Source of the DNA: Melioribacteraceae bacterium
GTDB lineage: Bacteria > Bacteroidota > Ignavibacteria > Ignavibacteriales > Melioribacteraceae
NCBI GenBank assembly: GCA_026417375.1
Contig: JAOADJ010000036.1
Span: 186,001 to 250,000, forward strand
DNA length: 64,000 bases
Direction of reading: 5' to 3'
Positions within the stretch are counted from its first letter, which is position 1; every line of letters begins with the position of its first letter. The translations under genes and the position numbers were made by a program. The notes beneath the pieces are model-generated. The model was not told where the DNA came from and did not search any database. It saw only the letters and a list, made by a program, of their open reading frames with translations. This document shows positions 52,686 through 61,145 of the stretch, one piece after another.

Positions 52686-53931
52686 TACTGAAAAAACCTT
52701 TCTTCCTTAAAAATATTATAATTGAAGATGTTACAAATAATTCTGTAAATAAAACTGAAATTGCTGTACCAATTTCTTGAAATATTGGAACTAATAAAAT
52801 TGTTGTAAATAAATTTATAATTGCAGCAAATGAAATAATGTATGAAAATTGTTTTTTCATATTAATGTTTAACATCGTCTGAATACCAAATAAATTACTT
52901 AAATAAATTATAAATGGTAAAAAAGAAATTATTTTCAAAACAATTACTGTTCTTTGATTACTATAACCTAATAAAATATTTACTAAATCATTTGATGTTA
53001 TATAAAGTAATAATGAAATAATAAAACTAAATAATCCAACATATATAAAAGATTTTAAAATAAATCTTTTACCATTTTGAAATGAATTTGCAAATAAATA
53101 TGAAGCTCTGGGATACATTGATTGTGTAAGTGGATATAACAAATTTTGAAAAGCTTGTCGTATCTTATCTGCAACCGTAAAATAACCAACAACTGTATTC
53201 GATGTAAACAATCCTAAAATAAATGTATTGGAAATGGTGTAAATAGAAATTGCACACGTTGAAAGAAATACTATTGTTGAATCGTTAAATATTTTCTTGA
53301 TAAGTTTTAAATCTGGTAAGAATATTTTAAAACTATATTTAATGAACATCATAGTAAATAAAGTAAACCCAACTATAATTGAATTAAAACTATTCAAATA
53401 AGCTATTCTTAAATAATCATTGCTATTGCGTACAAAATAAAATATTGTAAACAACCAAAATATTTTCATAATAAAAGAAATTAAAACTATAATTTTTGAT
53501 TTTTCAATCCCTTGATAAAACCAAATTGGTAAAAATATATTTCCTATTACAGTGAAATAAGTAATTATATAAAGCAATTTATAATTTTTTATAAACGACA
53601 AATAATTGATTAAAATAAAAAATAAAATTGTTGATACTATAAAAAGAATTATTTTGATTATATAAATAGAACAAATAATTTCGTTTAATGTTCTCTTGTT
53701 ATCTCTATTGGTTGAAATTAATCTAACAGCTGAAATATTAAAACCATAATCAATAAATAAAATAAAATATCCAACGAAAGCACTTGAAAAATTTATTAAT
53801 CCAAACTTTTCAACACCAACTAGATTTATTATATAAGGAAATGTAATAAATGGAATAAAGTAATTTAGAAACTGAAGCAATGAAAATGATAATATATTTT
53901 CAATAAGTAACTTTTTTGATTTTTCAATCAT
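52675..53931 (-). CDS. Polysaccharide/O-antigen flippase (Wzx-like, MOP superfamily)
   Basis: A 418-residue membrane protein with about 12-14 hydrophobic segments and very AT-rich coding. The start NILSFSLLQFLNYFIPFITFPYIINLVGVEKFGLINF is typical of Polysacc_synt/Wzx transporters, as is AFVGYFILFIDYGFNISAVRLIS. It would flip the lipid-linked repeat unit across the inner membrane. No Wzy polymerase is evident in the window, so either a single-unit glycan is made or the polymerase lies elsewhere. It is the first gene of the minus-strand glycan run and is divergent from the GT2 gene at 54051. Confidence 0.93.
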   Translation of the reverse strand: MIEKSKKLLIENILSFSLLQFLNYFIPFITFPYIINLVGVEKFGLINFSSAFVGYFILFIDYGFNISAVRLISTNRDNKRTLNEIICSIYIIKIILFIVSTILFFILINYLSFIKNYKLLYIITYFTVIGNIFLPIWFYQGIEKSKIIVLISFIMKIFWLFTIFYFVRNSNDYLRIAYLNSFNSIIVGFTLFTMMFIKYSFKIFLPDLKLIKKIFNDSTIVFLSTCAISIYTISNTFILGLFTSNTVVGYFTVADKIRQAFQNLLYPLTQSMYPRASYLFANSFQNGKRFILKSFIYVGLFSFIISLLLYITSNDLVNILLGYSNQRTVIVLKIISFLPFIIYLSNLFGIQTMLNINMKKQFSYIISFAAIINLFTTILLVPIFQEIGTAISVLFTELFVTSSIIIFLRKKGFFSNEI

Positions 53932-54050
53932 AAATTATTCTATAATTAACTTTAAAATAAAAATTATTTCATTCATTAATAATTAAAATTACATTCTAAA
54001 TAAAATTATAATTAAATTAAGTCTAAGATTTGAGGGTATTTTTTAACAAC

Positions 54051-54782
54051 ATGGACATTAAATATTCAGTAATTATTCCAACTTTAAATGAAGAAAAACT
54101 TCTTCCAAATTTACTTCAACAATTTTCCAATGAATTAAGAAAAAAATACAAAATTGAAATAATTGTAGCTGATAGTGGAAGCAAAGATAAAACAATTGAA
54201 ATTGCAAAAGAGAAATGTGATAAAGTGATTGAGAAAAATGGTGCCGATATAAAAAATATATCGTTTGGAAGATACATCGGTGCTAAAAATTCAACTGGTG
54301 AAATATTAATTTTTTTAAATGCTGATGTATTATTTGATGACATAAATTACTTTTTCGAATATCTAGAAAATAATTTTGTTAAATCTATTTATGTTGCGTG
54401 TACTTGCAAAATAAAAGTCTTTCCAAATGAAGAAAAATTTATTGATAAAATTTTTTCTGCATTTATTAATTGTTATGTTCATGCATTAAATTCAATAGGT
54501 ATAGGAATGATGCGAGGTGAATGTCAGATAATTAGAAAAAGTGTTTATGAAAATGTTGGGGGCTACAATATTAATTTATATGCTGGTGAAGATTTTGAAA
54601 TATCCACTCGTATTAGAAAAAAAGGAAAAATTTTATTCGCTAAAAATTTAATTATTTATGAATCACCAAGAAGGTATCATAGTTGGGGTTATATTAAAAT
54701 TTTGTTTTCCTGGTTTTTAAATAGTATTTCATCATGGTTCTTAAAAAAATCATTCAATAAAAAATGGGAAGAAATCAGATAA
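54051..54782 (+). CDS. GT2 family glycosyltransferase
   Basis: The track starts at a TTG (54030); I choose ATG 54051 (MDIKYSVIIPTLNEEKLLPNLLQQ), which gives 243 residues and the usual GT2 beginning; a GAGGG lies about 14 bases upstream. The enzyme shows IIVADSGSKDKTIEIA, the DxD-like FLNADVLFDD, and the acceptor region GEDFEISTRIRKKGKI. Hydrophobic residues near the C-terminus (ILFSWFLNSISSWFLK) suggest membrane association. It is immediately followed by the DUF1207-like gene: the stop TAA at 54780-54782 is directly followed by that gene's ATG at 54783. It is divergent from the main glycan run, about 120 bp from the flippase start. Confidence 0.9.
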   Translation: MDIKYSVIIPTLNEEKLLPNLLQQFSNELRKKYKIEIIVADSGSKDKTIEIAKEKCDKVIEKNGADIKNISFGRYIGAKNSTGEILIFLNADVLFDDINYFFEYLENNFVKSIYVACTCKIKVFPNEEKFIDKIFSAFINCYVHALNSIGIGMMRGECQIIRKSVYENVGGYNINLYAGEDFEISTRIRKKGKILFAKNLIIYESPRRYHSWGYIKILFSWFLNSISSWFLKKSFNKKWEEIR

Positions 54783-55628
54783 ATGTTTTTTAATAAAACA
54801 AAAATGATTTTTAATAAATCAGTCTTTTATTCTTTTTTAATATTTATTTTTCTAAACACATTTTTATTTTCACAGATTAAATTATTACCAGGGAAAAATA
54901 TTTTTCAACCAATTACTGCCAACTATAACGAATCGCGAATTGGATTGGCATATTATCCTAAAACTGGTTACTTCAAAGTTGATGCTGGCAAATCTTTCGA
55001 TTTAATAACTTACAAATCCAATTTAAAGTATTATTCATTTGGTACAGAATTTTTTATGCATGGTTTAGGATTAAATATTAAAGAGAAAAGATTACCAATA
55101 GATGCAGCCGATGGTTATTTTGGTGTAAATTTTAATTATAAAGATTCCCTTAAATTTTTTAATGTTCGTTTAAGAGTACTACATAATAGTGCACACTTCG
55201 TTGATGGTCATATAGAAAGAAAAATTAATTATCAACCAAAAGAAAATTATGTGAATGATTTTTTTGATTTTACATTTCAAAAATATTTAACAAATAATTT
55301 TTATTTGTATTCAATTATTAACTACCCGATTATTATTCATCCTAAAGAATTGCATAAGTTAAATTTATCATTTGGGTTTGAATTGCTTGAAAATATATTC
55401 AACAATTTTTGGAATAATGAAAATAAAATTTTCTTTGCCTATCAATTCAATTTATTACCAATACCAAAATATATCGGAAGTAATCACATTATGACCGGAA
55501 TTAATTTTGGAAATGAAAAAACAAATCAGTTAAAAATTTATTTTTCATTTTATAATGGTGAGAAATTGTTCAAGCAATATTATGGTATAAAAGTTTCGGA
55601 ATATTCTTTCGGATTTTATATTGAATAG
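54783..55628 (+). CDS. DUF1207-like outer-membrane beta-barrel protein
   Basis: A 281-residue exported protein. The signal peptide includes FYSFLIFIFLNTFLFSQ. The mature part starts KLLPGKNIFQPITANYNESRIGLAYYP and continues with amphipathic beta-strand-like segments, ending in an aromatic residue region (SEYSFGFYIE). The placement of NVRLRVLHNSAHFVDGH and of FYNGEKLFKQYYGIKVSEYSFGFYIE resembles the DUF1207 family, whose function is unknown. It is translated right after the GT2 gene (adjacent stop and start), which hints that the pair works on one envelope task. Convergent with coaE, 23 bp apart. Confidence 0.72.
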   Translation: MFFNKTKMIFNKSVFYSFLIFIFLNTFLFSQIKLLPGKNIFQPITANYNESRIGLAYYPKTGYFKVDAGKSFDLITYKSNLKYYSFGTEFFMHGLGLNIKEKRLPIDAADGYFGVNFNYKDSLKFFNVRLRVLHNSAHFVDGHIERKINYQPKENYVNDFFDFTFQKYLTNNFYLYSIINYPIIIHPKELHKLNLSFGFELLENIFNNFWNNENKIFFAYQFNLLPIPKYIGSNHIMTGINFGNEKTNQLKIYFSFYNGEKLFKQYYGIKVSEYSFGFYIE

Positions 55629-55651
55629 AATTAATCACTAAAATTTATTTT

Positions 55652-56260
55652 TCATTTTTGCTTTGCTATTTCTTTTAACAACATTAAAACTAACTTAGCT
55701 CTATTTTCTAAATCCTGAATTGATGAATTATTATCAATTACAAAATCGACTTTATCTTTTTTATTTTCATCCGGAATTTGAAATAACATTCTTTTTTTAA
55801 CTTCATCTTCAGTTAATTTACTTCGTTCAATTGTTCTTGAAATTCTTAATTTTTCATCTGAATAAACTAAAATTATGAAATCGAAATGATCTTCAAGTTC
55901 GGATTCAAAAAGCAAAGGAATTTCAACAAAAACAATATTATGTTGTTGAAAAAGTTTCACTGTTAATTCGTTTATTTTTTCAACTACAATTGGATGAACA
56001 ATAGCATTTATTTTATCAACATTTTCATCATTATTAAAAATAATTTCTGATAAATATTTTGTATTTAACTTTCCATTATTATATGAATTATCTCCAAATT
56101 CATGCTTAATTAATTTTACAACATCAACATCATTTTGCATTAAATCTTTTGCAATTTCATCAGAAAAAAGAACAGGAAAACCTTCATTCAAAAAATAATT
56201 TGAAACTAAAGATTTTCCTGCACCAATTCCGCCAGTTATAGCAACTTTAATTTTATTCAT
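55652..56260 (-). CDS. coaE: Dephospho-CoA kinase
   Basis: A 202-residue P-loop kinase that performs the last step of CoA synthesis, phosphorylating dephospho-CoA. Walker A is ITGGIGAGKSLVSNYF, the FSDEIAKDLM segment fits the CoaE substrate region, and the LID region contains RTIERSKLTEDEVKKRM. The length is normal. It follows rny by 14 bp on the same strand and is probably the last gene of the thrS-to-rny-coaE run. No separate promoter is evident between them. Confidence 0.96.
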   Translation of the reverse strand: MNKIKVAITGGIGAGKSLVSNYFLNEGFPVLFSDEIAKDLMQNDVDVVKLIKHEFGDNSYNNGKLNTKYLSEIIFNNDENVDKINAIVHPIVVEKINELTVKLFQQHNIVFVEIPLLFESELEDHFDFIILVYSDEKLRISRTIERSKLTEDEVKKRMLFQIPDENKKDKVDFVIDNNSSIQDLENRAKLVLMLLKEIAKQK

Positions 56261-56274
56261 TTTGAAATTATTTT

Positions 56275-57843
56275 TTACTTCGCATAAGCAATTTTTCTCA
56301 ACTCACGAATAACAGTAACTTTAATTTGTCCCGGATATTCCATTTCTTCCTGAATTTTACTTGCAATATCATTTGCTAAACGATCTGCGAAAACATCATC
56401 AACTTTATCAGGTTCAACAATTACACGAACTTCACGACCAGCTTGAATAGCATAGGTTTTCGCTACACCTTCAAAAGTTTTAGCAATGTTTTCTAAATTT
56501 TCAAGACGTTTAACATAACTTTCAAGTGGTTCTCTTCTTGCACCTGGTCTTGCTCCACTAATTGCATCTGCTGCCTGGACTAATGCTGCAATTGGATGTT
56601 CCATTTCTATATCTTCATGATGAGAACCAACTGCATTTACAACTATCGGATGTTCATTATATTTTTTAGTTAAATCATAACCTAAAAGTGCATGAGGACC
56701 TTCAACATTTTTGTCAATTGTTTTTCCGATATCATGCATTAAACCAGCACGACGAGCAAGGTTTGTATCAAAACCTAATTCTGCAGCCATAATGCCTGTT
56801 AAATATGCAACTTCAATACTATGTTGTAATAAATTTTGTCCATAGCTTGAACGATATTTCATTTTTCCAATGTGTTTAACAAGTTCAATATGAACACCAT
56901 GTAAACCAAGTTGAATAACAGTATTCTCACCTTCTTTTAGAATTTCTTCATCAAGCTCTTGCTGAACTTTTGCAACAACTTCTTCAATTCTTGCTGGGTG
57001 AATTCTTCCATCAGCAATTAATCTTTCAAGAGAAATTCTTGCAACTTCTCTTCTAAATTGGTCAAAAGCAGAAAGTATAACAGCTTCGGGAGTATCGTCA
57101 ACAATTACATCAACTCCTGTTACTGCTTCGAATGCACGAATATTTCTACCTTCGCGACCAATAATTCTTCCTTTCATTTCATCATTTTGAATTTGTACAA
57201 CTGAAACAGTTGATTCAACCGAATGATCGACTGCTGTTCTTTGAATAGCTTGAACAATAATTCTTTGTGCTTCTTTTTTTGCTTCAACTTTTGCCTGGTC
57301 ACGAATATCCTTAACCATTTGTGCTGCATCAGTTTTTGCTTTGTTGATAATATTTTCCATCAACATTTTTTTAGCTTCATCAGAAGTTAAACCGGCAATT
57401 TTTTCCAAACGAGTGTTTTGTTCCGCAATTAATTCACTTAGTTCTGTTTGCTTTTTTTCAATTTCAAGTTTTTGTTGAGTTAAAGTTTTTTCAAGAGTTT
57501 TTAATTCTTTTTCTTTTTGAGTTACAACTTCATATCGTTTATCAAGATTTTCTTCGCGAGCTTCAAGCTGCTTTTCATGATTTTGAAGTTTTTGTTTTTT
57601 TGTATTTACATCATTATCAAACTCTTGTTTTTTCTTTAACCATTCATCTTTAACTTCGAGAAGTTTTTCTTTTTTAATGTGTTTAGCTTCTTTTTCAGCT
57701 TCTTCGATAATTGCTTTAGCTTTTTCTTTTGCTGCAACAATACTATTTTTTCCTGTTTTAGAATTAAGAAACCAACCTAAAACAAAAGAAATAATAATAA
57801 GAACAACTGAAACAGAAATAACGATAATCATATTCATATCCAT
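56275..57843 (-). CDS. rny: Ribonuclease Y
   Basis: A 522-residue membrane-anchored endoribonuclease that starts mRNA decay. The N-terminal membrane helix (MIIVISVSVVLIIISFVLGWFL) is followed by a long coiled coil (residues about 30-160), a KH domain (MKGRIIGREGRNIRAFEAVTGVDVIVDD), and an HD domain with HSIEVAYLTGIMA, AGLMHDIGKTID and VGSHHEDIE. The length is standard. The start is the ATG at 57843 (MDMNM); Met3 or Met5 are alternatives. About 200 bp of structured, non-coding sequence separates it from zapA upstream. Confidence 0.96.
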   Translation of the reverse strand: MDMNMIIVISVSVVLIIISFVLGWFLNSKTGKNSIVAAKEKAKAIIEEAEKEAKHIKKEKLLEVKDEWLKKKQEFDNDVNTKKQKLQNHEKQLEAREENLDKRYEVVTQKEKELKTLEKTLTQQKLEIEKKQTELSELIAEQNTRLEKIAGLTSDEAKKMLMENIINKAKTDAAQMVKDIRDQAKVEAKKEAQRIIVQAIQRTAVDHSVESTVSVVQIQNDEMKGRIIGREGRNIRAFEAVTGVDVIVDDTPEAVILSAFDQFRREVARISLERLIADGRIHPARIEEVVAKVQQELDEEILKEGENTVIQLGLHGVHIELVKHIGKMKYRSSYGQNLLQHSIEVAYLTGIMAAELGFDTNLARRAGLMHDIGKTIDKNVEGPHALLGYDLTKKYNEHPIVVNAVGSHHEDIEMEHPIAALVQAADAISGARPGARREPLESYVKRLENLENIAKTFEGVAKTYAIQAGREVRVIVEPDKVDDVFADRLANDIASKIQEEMEYPGQIKVTVIRELRKIAYAK

Positions 57844-57901
57844 TTATCAATAACCTCCATAAAAGAAAATTAAAGTGCACAGACTGGTTCATTATCACTA
57901 A

Positions 57902-58053
57902 AGAACTATATTTACCTATCAGTGTGGGAAATTGCCCGACGCTTTTTAACGTCCACTGTCCCAAGTAAAAACTTGAGAATCCGCAAAGCGGATTGAGGCC
58001 TGTAATACACGCCGCGAGTCAATAACCCTTAGGTTATATAATTTGTTAGTTCT
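57902..58053 (-). ncRNA. Structured RNA candidate between zapA and rny (6S RNA is the first hypothesis)
   Basis: About 152 nt that is clearly richer in G+C than its surroundings and has no open frame. On the minus strand a long closing stem is possible: AGAAC with GUUCU, UAUAU with AUAUA, ACCUA with UAGGU. Inside are a local hairpin at 58022-58037 (6 bp, which competes with the ACCUA stem), AATCCGC-AAA-GCGGATT (57978-57994), CAAGT/ACTTG (57962-57975), and GACGC/GCGTC-type and GGG/CCC hairpins enclosed by CAGTG/CACTG (57920-57958). Position beside zapA matches the known zapA-ssrS neighbourhood of 6S RNA in many bacteria, but I could not match the 6S consensus by eye, and the multi-hairpin interior is not the usual rod. 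Strand is inferred from a possible promoter at 58057-58083. Confidence 0.5.
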
Positions 58054-58056
58054 TTT

Positions 58057-58083
58057 TGTATAATTTACCAGCTGTGCTGTAAA
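58057..58083 (-). promoter_or_regulatory. Possible promoter for the structured RNA
   Basis: On the minus strand, TTTACA (58083-58078) and TATACA (58062-58057) lie 15 bases apart, two short of ideal. A start about seven bases on would be near 58050, where the predicted RNA begins. The spacer holds half of an inverted repeat, so this is tentative. Confidence 0.3.
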
Positions 58084-58085
58084 TT
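58062..58085. repeat. Inverted repeat overlapping the zapA stop
   Basis: AATTTACCAGC - TGT - GCTGTAAATT forms an 11/10-bp stem with one bulge, overlapping the zapA stop codon. It has no T-run after it on the minus strand, so it is a 3'-end hairpin or a binding palindrome rather than a standard terminator. Confidence 0.55.
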
Positions 58086-58383
58086 ATAATTGGTTGGAAG
58101 TTAATTTTGATTCGCTTAATAGAAGCTTAATTTTTTTTACTTTATCTGTTGCTTGTATGCTAAATTCACGAAATCTATTTTTCTCAACGAATAAGTCATA
58201 TGCTATGTTTAATGCTGCAATTATTGCAATAGTATCTTTTGGTTGATCTGGTAATTCGTCTCTTGTTTCTTCCATTATTGAATTTACATACTCTGCTAAT
58301 TCAACAGCTATTTCTTGATTTTCAACAAGTAGTGAATATTCTTTATCAAATATTTTTACTTTAAGCTTCTTTTTTTCGTTCAT
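58084..58383 (-). CDS. zapA: Cell division protein ZapA
   Basis: A small FtsZ-ring stabiliser. The family pattern is KLKVKIFDKEYSLLVENQEIAVELAEYVNSIMEE followed by DTIAIIAALNIAYDLFVEKNRF and a C-terminal coiled helix. The track begins at 58401 (MFNGWKM); I use Met7 (MNEKKKLKVKIF, 58383, 99 residues), because family members begin just before the KVKI strand. The upstream GGA is a weak RBS, so the longer start remains possible. It lies close behind a ZapB-like coiled-coil gene and ahead of the structured RNA and rny. Confidence 0.9.
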   Translation of the reverse strand: MNEKKKLKVKIFDKEYSLLVENQEIAVELAEYVNSIMEETRDELPDQPKDTIAIIAALNIAYDLFVEKNRFREFSIQATDKVKKIKLLLSESKLTSNQL

Positions 58384-58406
58384 TTTCCAACCGTTGAACA
58401 TTTTTT

Positions 58407-58718
58407 TTAAGAACGTAAATGATAGTCAATTTTAGCTATCAGTTCTGTTATTTTTTTTTTTACTGCTTCCCTATCTTCAAAATTAAAACTTTCACCAAAA
58501 AGTTCCTCATTACTAATAAAAGTCTTACTTAATTTTGATTCAATTTCTGCTAATTTTTTTTTGAGTTCTGTGTTTTCTCTTTCAAGTAATGTTATTCTGT
58601 TACTGAGTCCTTGATTTTTTTCTTCTAACTCATCAGCTTTTTGGACGAAAATATATATTTGTTTTTCTAATGAATTTAATTCATCCAAAAAAATATCATA
58701 TTTAGAAGTTTCAGACAA
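58407..58718 (-). CDS. Small coiled-coil protein, ZapB-like
   Basis: A 103-residue protein, almost entirely coiled coil (LNSLEKQIYIFVQKADELEEKNQGLSNRITLLERENTELKKKL), ending FEDREAVKKKITELIAKIDYHLRS. It is not identical in form to E. coli ZapB, but it resembles the cell-division coiled-coil proteins found between pheT and zapA in related genomes. The start is TTG at 58718, directly after the pheT TGA; AGGAG lies 5 bases upstream, inside the pheT end, which decides this start. A role in the divisome with ZapA is inferred from position and structure. Confidence 0.8.
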   Translation of the reverse strand: MSETSKYDIFLDELNSLEKQIYIFVQKADELEEKNQGLSNRITLLERENTELKKKLAEIESKLSKTFISNEELFGESFNFEDREAVKKKITELIAKIDYHLRS

Positions 58719-61121
58719 TCAAGCTCCTCTTAATTGTGCATTTAATTTTGTTTCTATTAAGTTAATTAAAAACCTAAAATCTTTTTCAACCTCTTCTTCG
58801 GTTAAAGTTCTGTTGTAATCAAAATACTCTAACTGAAATGCAAGGCTTTTCTTACCTTTACCTAAACTTTCACTTTGGAAAATATCAAATAAGTTAACAT
58901 TATGCAATAGTTTAGAGCCAGATTCTTTAATTAATTTAATAACTGTTTCTGATTCAATTTTTTCATCTAAAATGAATGCAAAATCTCTGTAAATTTTTGG
59001 AAACTTTAGTAATTCAACAAATCCTTTTTGTGGAATTTCAATATTTTTAATTTTATCTAAGTTAAGTTCTAATACAAATACTTCCTGATTTATATCAAAT
59101 TGGTTTAATATTTTGTTTGAAAGTTTACTTAACAACCCAATTTCATCTTTATCAATTTTTAATTTGACAGAATATTCATAATAATTTTTAATGTTTTCAT
59201 TTTTTTCAATTCTAAAACTGATGTTTGGAATCAGCTTGTTTAATGAAACTGAAGTTAAACCTTTTAAATCATAAAAATCGAAGTCTCTTTCCTTTTCATA
59301 CCAAACATCACGTGACACTTTTCCAGTAACTGCTGCAATTAGATATTCATTTTCTTCAAAATCTTCAAAAGAATTTATTTGATAATTTTTTTGATTGAAA
59401 ATTTTTCCAATTTCGAACAACATTAAGTCTTTTTCATTTACTTTCAAGTTATTTGATATAGTTTGCAAAATTCCCGGAATTAATGAAGGCCTAATGTGAG
59501 ACATTTCGCTACTTTGTGGATTCAATACAGCAATTGGATTCCCGAATTCTTTTGCAATATTTTCTGACAACATTGAATTTGTTATTATTTCATAAAATCC
59601 TAATGCATTAAATACATTTCTTGTTTTATCTGTAAAATCTGAATTATCAACTTTTTCTTCTAATGTAATTGATATTTTATTTATTTCAGGAATTTTATTA
59701 TATCCATAAATACGTGCAACTTCTTCTATAATGTCAATTTCTCTTTCAATATCATTTCTATAAGATGGAATTTTTAATTCTAATTTATCTTCATTTTTAT
59801 TTATGATTTCAAAACCAAGATTTAATAAAATATTTTCAACTTCTTTGTTTTCAATTTCGTAACCAAGAATTTTTTTGATACGACTAAACCTGACAAATGT
59901 ATTTTTCTCTTGAATAATTTTTGGATAAGCATCAATCTCTCCGTTAGCTACTTCTCCGCCAGCAGTTTCTTGTATAAGTTGAGCAGCTCTTTTTGCAGCC
60001 CATACAGTTATGTTGTAATCTGTTCCTCTTTCAAAACGATATGAAGCATCAGTAGAAAGAGCTAAGCGTTTTGCAGTTTTTCTGATTGATGATGGATTGA
60101 AATAAGCACTTTCTATTAATATATTTTTTGTCTCAAAAGTTACTTCAGAATTTTCTCCGCCCATTACTCCAGCAATTGCAACCGGTCTTTCAGCATCACA
60201 TATCATTAAGTCGGTTGATTTTAAGATTCTTTCTTTTGAATCCAACGTTACAAACTTTTCATTTTCATTTGCATTTCTAACCACAATTTTCTTCTGAGCA
60301 AGTTTATCTAAATCAAATGCGTGAAGTGGTTGACCTATTTCATATAAAATGTAATTAGTAACATCAACAACGTTATTTATTGGTCTTAATCCAACATTTT
60401 TTAATTTTCTTTTTAACCAATCTGGAGATTCTTTAATTGTTACATTGGTAACAACTTTTCCAACGTATCGTGGACAATTAACATTATCAATTATTTCGAC
60501 TTTTGCTAATTCTTCCGATTTAACTTTTGTTTCATTTATTTTTATTTCTGGAAACTTTAATGGACGATTAAAAATTGCTGACAAATCCCTTGCAACACCG
60601 ATATGGCTTAAAGCATCTGAACGGTTTGGAGTAATATTGATTTCCATTATAATATCGTTTAAACTCATAGCGTCAGAAAAAGAAATTCCTTCTTGTAATG
60701 ATTCTTCTAAAACCATTATTCCATCATGATTATCACTTATTCCTAATTCTTTTTCTGAACAAATCATACCTTCAGAAACTTCTCCACGAATTTTAGCTTT
60801 TTCAATTTTGAATTTTCCATTAGGAATAATTGCTCCAACTTTAGCGAATGGTACTTTTTGTCCTGCAGCAACATTTGGAGCACCACAAACAACATTGAAA
60901 TCATTTTTTCCATCAGTAACTAAACATAAAGAAAGTTTATTGGCATTTGGATGTTTTTTACTTTCCTTTACAAAACCAACAATTATATTTTGATATATTT
61001 TGTTTTGGTCAATTACATCTTCAACTTCTAATCCAGCATAAGTAATTTTTTCAATAATTTCTTCGATAGAAATGCCAGTTAAGTCAATATAATCTTTCAA
61101 CCAGTTTAAAGAGATTTTCAC
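58719..61121 (-). CDS. pheT: Phenylalanyl-tRNA synthetase beta subunit
   Basis: An 800-residue protein of the PheS2-PheT2 enzyme. It begins MKISLNWLKDYIDLTG and carries an EMAP-type tRNA-binding domain (IIVGFVKESKKHPNANKLSLC), the B3/B4 editing region (YVGKVVTNVTIKESPDWLKRKL, RPINNVVDVTNYILYEIGQPLHAFD), the B5 domain (SRIKKILGYEIENKEVENIL), and the C-terminal ferredoxin-fold anticodon-binding domain (FPKIYRDFAFILDEKIESE). The length is standard. It follows pheS by 24 bp and is immediately followed by the ZapB-like gene. Confidence 0.97.
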   Translation of the reverse strand: MKISLNWLKDYIDLTGISIEEIIEKITYAGLEVEDVIDQNKIYQNIIVGFVKESKKHPNANKLSLCLVTDGKNDFNVVCGAPNVAAGQKVPFAKVGAIIPNGKFKIEKAKIRGEVSEGMICSEKELGISDNHDGIMVLEESLQEGISFSDAMSLNDIIMEINITPNRSDALSHIGVARDLSAIFNRPLKFPEIKINETKVKSEELAKVEIIDNVNCPRYVGKVVTNVTIKESPDWLKRKLKNVGLRPINNVVDVTNYILYEIGQPLHAFDLDKLAQKKIVVRNANENEKFVTLDSKERILKSTDLMICDAERPVAIAGVMGGENSEVTFETKNILIESAYFNPSSIRKTAKRLALSTDASYRFERGTDYNITVWAAKRAAQLIQETAGGEVANGEIDAYPKIIQEKNTFVRFSRIKKILGYEIENKEVENILLNLGFEIINKNEDKLELKIPSYRNDIEREIDIIEEVARIYGYNKIPEINKISITLEEKVDNSDFTDKTRNVFNALGFYEIITNSMLSENIAKEFGNPIAVLNPQSSEMSHIRPSLIPGILQTISNNLKVNEKDLMLFEIGKIFNQKNYQINSFEDFEENEYLIAAVTGKVSRDVWYEKERDFDFYDLKGLTSVSLNKLIPNISFRIEKNENIKNYYEYSVKLKIDKDEIGLLSKLSNKILNQFDINQEVFVLELNLDKIKNIEIPQKGFVELLKFPKIYRDFAFILDEKIESETVIKLIKESGSKLLHNVNLFDIFQSESLGKGKKSLAFQLEYFDYNRTLTEEEVEKDFRFLINLIETKLNAQLRGA

Positions 61122-61145
61122 TTTTACACCTTGAAGTTTTAAAAA

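Noticed and set aside
57764-57964. Minus-strand ORF of 66 codons overlapping the rny start and the RNA candidate
   Set aside because: It runs through the rny N-terminus in another frame and the structured RNA; the translation looks random. No coding signal.
57902-58053. Firm assignment as 6S RNA or as a known riboswitch
   Set aside because: I could not match the 6S consensus bubble, nor the conserved cores of SAM, TPP, FMN, cobalamin, c-di-GMP or tmRNA; kept as an unassigned structured RNA.
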